Shown here one piece after another: positions 5,009-9,060 of a DNA stretch of 9,060 nucleotides. The DNA lies in contig CANJZR010000117.1 of assembly GCA_947479075.1 (NCBI GenBank), forward strand, positions 1-9,060, in the 5' to 3' direction. A program made the translations under genes and the position numbers. The first letter of the stretch is position 1, and every line of letters begins with the position of its first letter. The notes under the pieces were generated by a model. It did not search any database, was not told where the DNA came from, and worked only from the letters and a program-made list of their open reading frames with translations. This DNA comes from Planctomycetaceae bacterium (GTDB lineage Bacteria > Planctomycetota > Planctomycetia > Planctomycetales > Planctomycetaceae).

Positions 5009-8000
5009 CTTCGACGTTCCAGGAACTTACTCCCCAGAACTTCTCTTACAACAGCCCACTCGGCTGGTGTCCGGCCTGTCAGGGATTGGGGGTCGAACGC
5101 GGCACCGGCCAGTCAGCGATCATCTCGAACCCGAATCTCTCGCTGAACCAGCGGGCGGTGAGCTTCTGGCCCGATCCCAAAACGAACCGCCTCTTTGCCC
5201 GCATGCTGCAGGCCCTGACATCGACCATCGGCGTCGATGCCGACCGACCCTGGTACCAGCTCAACCCGCTCCAGCAGCGAGCCATCCTCTACGGGTCAGC
5301 CCAAGAGATCTCGGTCCCCTCCGATCCCGAAACAAAGCAGCCCGGCTTCCGCTTTGTGCATAAGGGGATCTATCCCACGATCGACGAAGCCACCCGCGTC
5401 AGCTACACCCACCGGGCCCTGTTCCAGGACCTCGTCGGCGAGCGACCATGCTCAGTCTGTGGCGGCGACCGCATGCGAGATGACGCTGCCGCGGTACGAC
5501 TCAACGACACGACATTGCCCCAGCTGTGCCGCCTCCCGTTGACCGAGACACTCGAGTTCCTCAAAGGCATCAAGCTCTCCAAGGAGCAGAAGAAGGTCGC
5601 GGGAGACCTGCTGTCCGAGGCGATTCACCGGCTGGAGTTTCTCGTCGAGGTCGGATTGCACTACCTGACGCTCGACCGGTCGATGCCGACCCTCTCTGGC
5701 GGTGAGAGCCAGCGCATTCGGCTGGCCGGTCAGATTGGCCGCGCCCTCACCGGTGTGCTCTATGTTCTCGATGAGCCGACGATTGGCCTGCACCCGCGCG
5801 ACAATGGTCGACTGATCGGGGCGCTGCACCGACTACGCGACCTCGGCAACACAGTCGTCCTTGTTGAGCACGACCGAGAAGTCCTGGAAGCCGCCGACCG
5901 GCTCTACGACTTCGGCCCCGGCTCCGGTCGAAACGGCGGGCGAGTGACCGCCGAAGGTACGCCGACCGAAATCCTCGCGATGCCTGAGCAGTCACTGACC
6001 GGGGCGTACCTCAGCGGTGCGAAGGCGATTCCGGTTCCGGAAACTCGGAGACTGGTTCGCCGCGACTCGACTGCCCCGCCTGCTGGCAAAGAAACCGGCA
6101 AGAAGCCCCCCAAGTCCAAATCTCTGTTTAACGAACCTGCCCCCGTGAGCGGACCGGCGCTAGCCGCCGGCTCCGGTATGGACGCGGTTACTGAGCCGGC
6201 GGCTAGCGCCGCTCCGCTCAAAGACATGCGCAGCCTGTATGACATTCCCCCCGGTGGCAGCTGGATCGAACTCACTGGAGCCCGTCAGAACAACCTCCGT
6301 CAGGACGAGTTGCACATCCCCACCGGTGCGTTCACCGTGGTCACCGGCCTTTCCGGGTCGGGCAAAAGCTCCCTGATCATGGAGACGCTCGCCCGTGCCG
6401 TCGCCCGCAAGCTGACCCGATCTGGCGAGGCTCCCGGCCCGCACGACGATCTGCGAGGCACCAGTAAACTCAACAAAGTGATCCTCGTCGACCAGTCGCC
6501 GCTGGGCAACACCCCAGCCTCGAACCCCGCGACCTACACCGGGGTCTGGGAGCCGATTCGCGATCTCTTCACGCGGCTCCCCGAGGCCAAGATCCGCGGC
6601 TTCAAGCCCGCCCGCTTCAGCTTCAACCGCCCCGGTGGACGCTGCGACGATTGCGAGGGGATGGGGCAGAAGAAGATCGAGATGCACTTCCTCCCCGATG
6701 TGTGGGTCGAGTGTACGACCTGTCGCGGCAAACGCTTTAACCAGGAAACGCTCACGGTCCAATACAAGGACCACTCGATCGCCGATGTCCTCAACCTCTC
6801 CATCGGCCAGGCTCTCGAACTCTTTGGCAACATCCCCAAGATTCGCGCCCCGCTGGCCACGCTCGCGGCCATCGGCCTCGACTACCTGACTCTCGGCCAG
6901 TCGGCTGCCACCCTCAGCGGCGGCGAGGCCCAGCGAGTCAAACTGGCTGCCGAACTCGCCCGTCCCAACAACGGCCAGACGCTCTACATCCTAGACGAAC
7001 CCACCACCGGGTTGCACTTCGACGACATTTCGAAACTCATGAAGGTCCTCATGAGTCTGGTCGAGCAGGGTAATACCGTCGTTGTGATCGAACACAATCT
7101 CGATGTAATCAAAACCGCCGACTGGGTCATCGACCTCGGTCCCGAAGCCGGTGTCGATGGCGGCTGGATCGTGGCTGAGGGAACGCCGGAAGACATCGTG
7201 GAGCAGGCGGCGTACTACCAGGAGATGATGGGCGGAGAGGCCAAAGTCCCAGGGGCTAGGGCCAAGGGGAAGAAGGGGAGCCACTCGTCTCCGTCGCTGA
7301 CTCAATCGTCACTGGGCACGTTCACGCCGACGGCTTGGGCTGAGGCTCGCCGTGAAACGTACCTGAGCCAGACCAAACGCCCCGTGCCGATTCGTTCGTG
7401 GACGGGCGAATTGCTCACTCCAATCATCGAAAACGAAACCCGCGGCGAGATCGAAATCTTCCGGGCCGAGGAAGCTGCGAAGAAACAATCGGGCGACATC
7501 GACCTGCGGCACGTTGGCAAAGACACAGCTGCGCCATGGCAGACCGACGGGCGGGCGTGGCATACACGCGACCGCATCTCCCACACGGGGAAACCCTGCC
7601 GCTGGGAGGGACCAGCTCTCGAACTGGTCATCGACGCTCTGGCTCAACGGGACGAACTCGCTCCGGTCAACTGGAACCATCGCAGCGTCGTCGAAGTCAT
7701 GTCGACCGAGAAAGCGGGAGGCTGGTTCCTGCATGCCCAGACCGGCGACGAGTGGTTGCTGACACTCAAGTTCCGCGTCAAGAAGGGGACCTTCGACGAG
7801 GCCGCTCTCCAAAAGCAGCTCCCACTCAAAGCACTCGATCAGCTCGACGAACTCCCCGTCTATGGGCGCGGCGACCGCGTGAAGGTCAAGAACATCAAGG
7901 GCCCATTCCAGGAGGTCACGATTACCGTCCATTGGGCCCGCGAGATCGACACCCCCGCGTTCCAGAAGTTCCTCGCCTCCGCCGTCAACAGCTACCGCCA

Positions 8001-8448
8001 GCAATCAACCGCAGCTGCGCTGGTCGTTGGTGATCTGGCTCCGTGGAAGGTCCTGGGCCGGAAGTGGCATCTTTCCCGCAAGGGCTTCCCGAGTGCCAAA
8101 CGAGTGGAATGGGACGCCGAGACGCTCGATCAACTCTTCACGCTGATCGAATCGATCGCGAAAGATTCGTCCACCGAATGGGGCGGCAAGCAGACCGTTA
8201 CCTGGACCCGCCCCGGCGAATCGAAGCCCGCCATCGAAGTCCATACGAAACGCCGCACCTCGATCGACCTCGAACTCTACGCCCCCGCCGGCACCTTCGG
8301 CCTCGGCCAGATCTCCACCCTCGGAGAAACCCGCGAAGTCGACACCGCCCGCGATGGACGGCAGGTGATCCGGATCGGGCTGATAGCTGCATCACAAGTC
8401 AGCGACGCCGATCTGAAGAAGTTCTTAATTAGGCTCTGGTCGGCATAA
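5005..8448 (+). CDS. uvrA: UvrA-like excinuclease ABC ATPase, lacking the N-terminal quarter, with a long C-terminal extension (possible pseudogene)
   Basis: UvrA recognises damaged DNA and loads UvrB in nucleotide excision repair. The 1147-residue frame matches UvrA from zinc finger 1 onward: CPAC (22-25); CSVC (149-152); domain I signature LSGGESQRIRL (230-240), Walker B LYVLDEPTIGL (252-262) and EH switch (288-289). It continues with domain II Walker A GLSGSGKSS (448-456), the Cys-X2-Cys-X19-Cys-X2-Cys finger (547-573), signature LSGGEAQRVKL (637-647), Walker B YILDEPTTGLH (661-671) and EH (696-697). The ~250 N-terminal residues with domain I Walker A, the UvrB-binding domain and the first Cys pair are missing. 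The ATG at 5005 is simply the first in frame and lacks a Shine-Dalgarno. A TGA at 4945 and a terminator upstream exclude a longer in-frame start. The inter-domain linker (about 340-410) is long and partly encoded by an inverted repeat. Residues 745-1147 are an extension absent from ordinary UvrA. The remaining 3.4 kb has no stop or frameshift, so decay is recent or the fragment is kept. Only the ATP site made from Walker A II and signature I could be complete. Confidence 0.85.
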   Translation: MPSTFQELTPQNFSYNSPLGWCPACQGLGVERGTGQSAIISNPNLSLNQRAVSFWPDPKTNRLFARMLQALTSTIGVDADRPWYQLNPLQQRAILYGSAQEISVPSDPETKQPGFRFVHKGIYPTIDEATRVSYTHRALFQDLVGERPCSVCGGDRMRDDAAAVRLNDTTLPQLCRLPLTETLEFLKGIKLSKEQKKVAGDLLSEAIHRLEFLVEVGLHYLTLDRSMPTLSGGESQRIRLAGQIGRALTGVLYVLDEPTIGLHPRDNGRLIGALHRLRDLGNTVVLVEHDREVLEAADRLYDFGPGSGRNGGRVTAEGTPTEILAMPEQSLTGAYLSGAKAIPVPETRRLVRRDSTAPPAGKETGKKPPKSKSLFNEPAPVSGPALAAGSGMDAVTEPAASAAPLKDMRSLYDIPPGGSWIELTGARQNNLRQDELHIPTGAFTVVTGLSGSGKSSLIMETLARAVARKLTRSGEAPGPHDDLRGTSKLNKVILVDQSPLGNTPASNPATYTGVWEPIRDLFTRLPEAKIRGFKPARFSFNRPGGRCDDCEGMGQKKIEMHFLPDVWVECTTCRGKRFNQETLTVQYKDHSIADVLNLSIGQALELFGNIPKIRAPLATLAAIGLDYLTLGQSAATLSGGEAQRVKLAAELARPNNGQTLYILDEPTTGLHFDDISKLMKVLMSLVEQGNTVVVIEHNLDVIKTADWVIDLGPEAGVDGGWIVAEGTPEDIVEQAAYYQEMMGGEAKVPGARAKGKKGSHSSPSLTQSSLGTFTPTAWAEARRETYLSQTKRPVPIRSWTGELLTPIIENETRGEIEIFRAEEAAKKQSGDIDLRHVGKDTAAPWQTDGRAWHTRDRISHTGKPCRWEGPALELVIDALAQRDELAPVNWNHRSVVEVMSTEKAGGWFLHAQTGDEWLLTLKFRVKKGTFDEAALQKQLPLKALDQLDELPVYGRGDRVKVKNIKGPFQEVTITVHWAREIDTPAFQKFLASAVNSYRQQSTAAALVVGDLAPWKVLGRKWHLSRKGFPSAKRVEWDAETLDQLFTLIESIAKDSSTEWGGKQTVTWTRPGESKPAIEVHTKRRTSIDLELYAPAGTFGLGQISTLGETREVDTARDGRQVIRIGLIAASQVSDADLKKFLIRLWSA
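6146..6220. repeat. Near-perfect 28-bp inverted repeat inside the UvrA linker (REP-like)
   Basis: Arms 6146-6173 and 6193-6220 are reverse complements with a single mismatch (C6154 against C6212); the loop is 19 bases. Each arm contains a GGCGCTAGCCGCCGGCTC core or its complement. The whole element is 75 bases, exactly 25 codons, and encodes the Ala/Pro/Gly/Ser-rich linker at residues 381-406. Such long GC-rich palindromes are usually intergenic; here it lies between the two ATPase domains, where extra residues should be tolerated. Confidence 0.85.
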
Positions 8449-8490
8449 CTCGAAGACAAAGTTTGTGGATCAAGAAAGTGAGTGTTCAAC

Positions 8491-9045
8491 ATGCCATTTC
8501 TGATCTACGAAAATCTCGATGATGACGAGAAGCAATACAATTTCGATGAATCACTCCGTGCCCAAGGCATCATGGGAACGGTGACAACTCAGAAGTCCCC
8601 CGTGGCCGAGGCATCGACAAGAGAACAGGCCATCGAGCGAGCCTATTCACTCCTTGGGCAACATCCCATGGAGAGCTACTACGCGGTCGACGCTGAAGGC
8701 AATCTTCTTGAATCTGCCTTCGTAACGGAAATCGGCGATTTGCGAAGTCGGTGTGAATACTGGCGATTCCAAGCAATTTATATGTTCTTGATTGGCACAT
8801 TCTTCATCTTACTGACTGCAGCCGCCGTTCATTCGGAATGGCAGCTCGTAATTCTCTTCTTCCTTCTTGCGGGTATAGAATTTGGCCTCTCTCGAGCTTA
8901 TAACTTTTTTGAAGGAGCTGTCGCCTTCTTCATCATTGTGATACTGATCTTGTCTGTCTTTGGGAGGGCGAATCAGCCACCCAAGAAAAATCTTGTGACG
9001 CCCACTCCAGCACCTACTGCAATTCCAGCGAGCCCCGTTCACTGA
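8491..9045 (+). CDS. Small membrane protein of unknown function with soluble N-terminal domain
   Basis: The ATG at 8491 is chosen over an in-frame GTG at 8482, because GTGAG lies eight bases ahead of it. The 184-residue product has an acidic soluble N-terminal region (1-90, LIYENLDDDEKQYNFDES then an amphipathic helix around 43-56). Three hydrophobic helices follow, about 94-113, 117-133 and 142-158, with very short loops. The tail (162-184) is rich in Pro, Thr and Ala. No catalytic motif or known family was recognised. Short helices linked by tight turns recall small integral-membrane modules fused to a sensing or scaffold domain, but this is a guess. It starts 42 bases after the UvrA-like stop on the same strand, so cotranscription is possible. 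Base composition is more A+T-rich than uvrA, partly because of the membrane segments. Confidence 0.75.
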   Translation: MPFLIYENLDDDEKQYNFDESLRAQGIMGTVTTQKSPVAEASTREQAIERAYSLLGQHPMESYYAVDAEGNLLESAFVTEIGDLRSRCEYWRFQAIYMFLIGTFFILLTAAAVHSEWQLVILFFLLAGIEFGLSRAYNFFEGAVAFFIIVILILSVFGRANQPPKKNLVTPTPAPTAIPASPVH

Positions 9046-9060
9046 AGAGATGCCGTGACT

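Noticed and set aside
4583..5146. 187-residue plus-strand frame overlapping the cytochrome gene end and the UvrA start
   Set aside because: It reads through the terminator hairpin and has no start signal. Only its end (4910-5008) is kept, as a possible frameshifted uvrA remnant.
7309..8004. 231-residue minus-strand frame
   Set aside because: It mirrors the codon-third-position bias of the UvrA-like gene on the opposite strand; translation has no family motifs. The same applies to the 6160-6774 and 5452-5829 minus-strand frames.
1..9060. CRISPR array, toxin-antitoxin pair, phage defence island or mobile element
   Set aside because: No spaced direct repeats, transposase, integrase, or paired small toxin/antitoxin frames were found; the small last gene has no recognisable toxin feature.

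Overview
The window looks like a chromosomal segment of a planctomycete, probably a member of the Planctomycetaceae or a close relative. This is an inference. It rests on moderately high GC, many starts without a clear Shine-Dalgarno, a small secreted one-haem CXXCH protein of a kind common in that phylum, a PL10-type pectate lyase, and a UvrA-like protein with a long C-terminal extension. No rRNA, tRNA, CRISPR array, transposase or phage gene was seen.

Layout. Bases 1-237 hold the last 78 codons of a gene entering from the left, probably a CapD/FlaA1-type nucleotide-sugar dehydratase/epimerase. A membrane-anchored protein of unknown function lies on the minus strand (279-929). A 301-base gap with divergent gene starts follows. 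Next is a tight plus-strand pair: peptide deformylase (def, 1231-1866) and, 18 bases on, an inositol-monophosphatase-family phosphatase (1885-2655). A secreted pectate lyase (2691-3884, minus) converges on the phosphatase with 35 bases between stop codons. The AT-richer gap 3885-4365 holds the best promoter in the window, with a 17-base spacer. It drives a 114-residue secreted c-type-cytochrome-like protein (4366-4710) that ends at a textbook intrinsic terminator (4739-4773).

The largest gene (5005-8448) is the most unusual. It encodes about three quarters of a UvrA nucleotide-excision-repair ATPase. The first ~250 residues, including the Walker A of ATPase domain I and the UvrB-binding domain, are absent because the upstream DNA is the cytochrome gene and its terminator. 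A possible degraded remnant of the missing part lies just before the ORF in another frame. The linker between the two ATPase halves contains a nearly perfect 28-bp inverted repeat, read in frame. After the second ATPase domain comes a ~400-residue extension that appears to hold two copies of an unrecognised domain. The last gene (8491-9045) is a small three-helix membrane protein of unknown function.

The genes do not form one pathway. They are a mix of housekeeping functions (protein N-terminal processing, phosphatase, DNA repair), polysaccharide use (pectate lyase) and envelope functions. Only def plus the phosphatase look like an operon.
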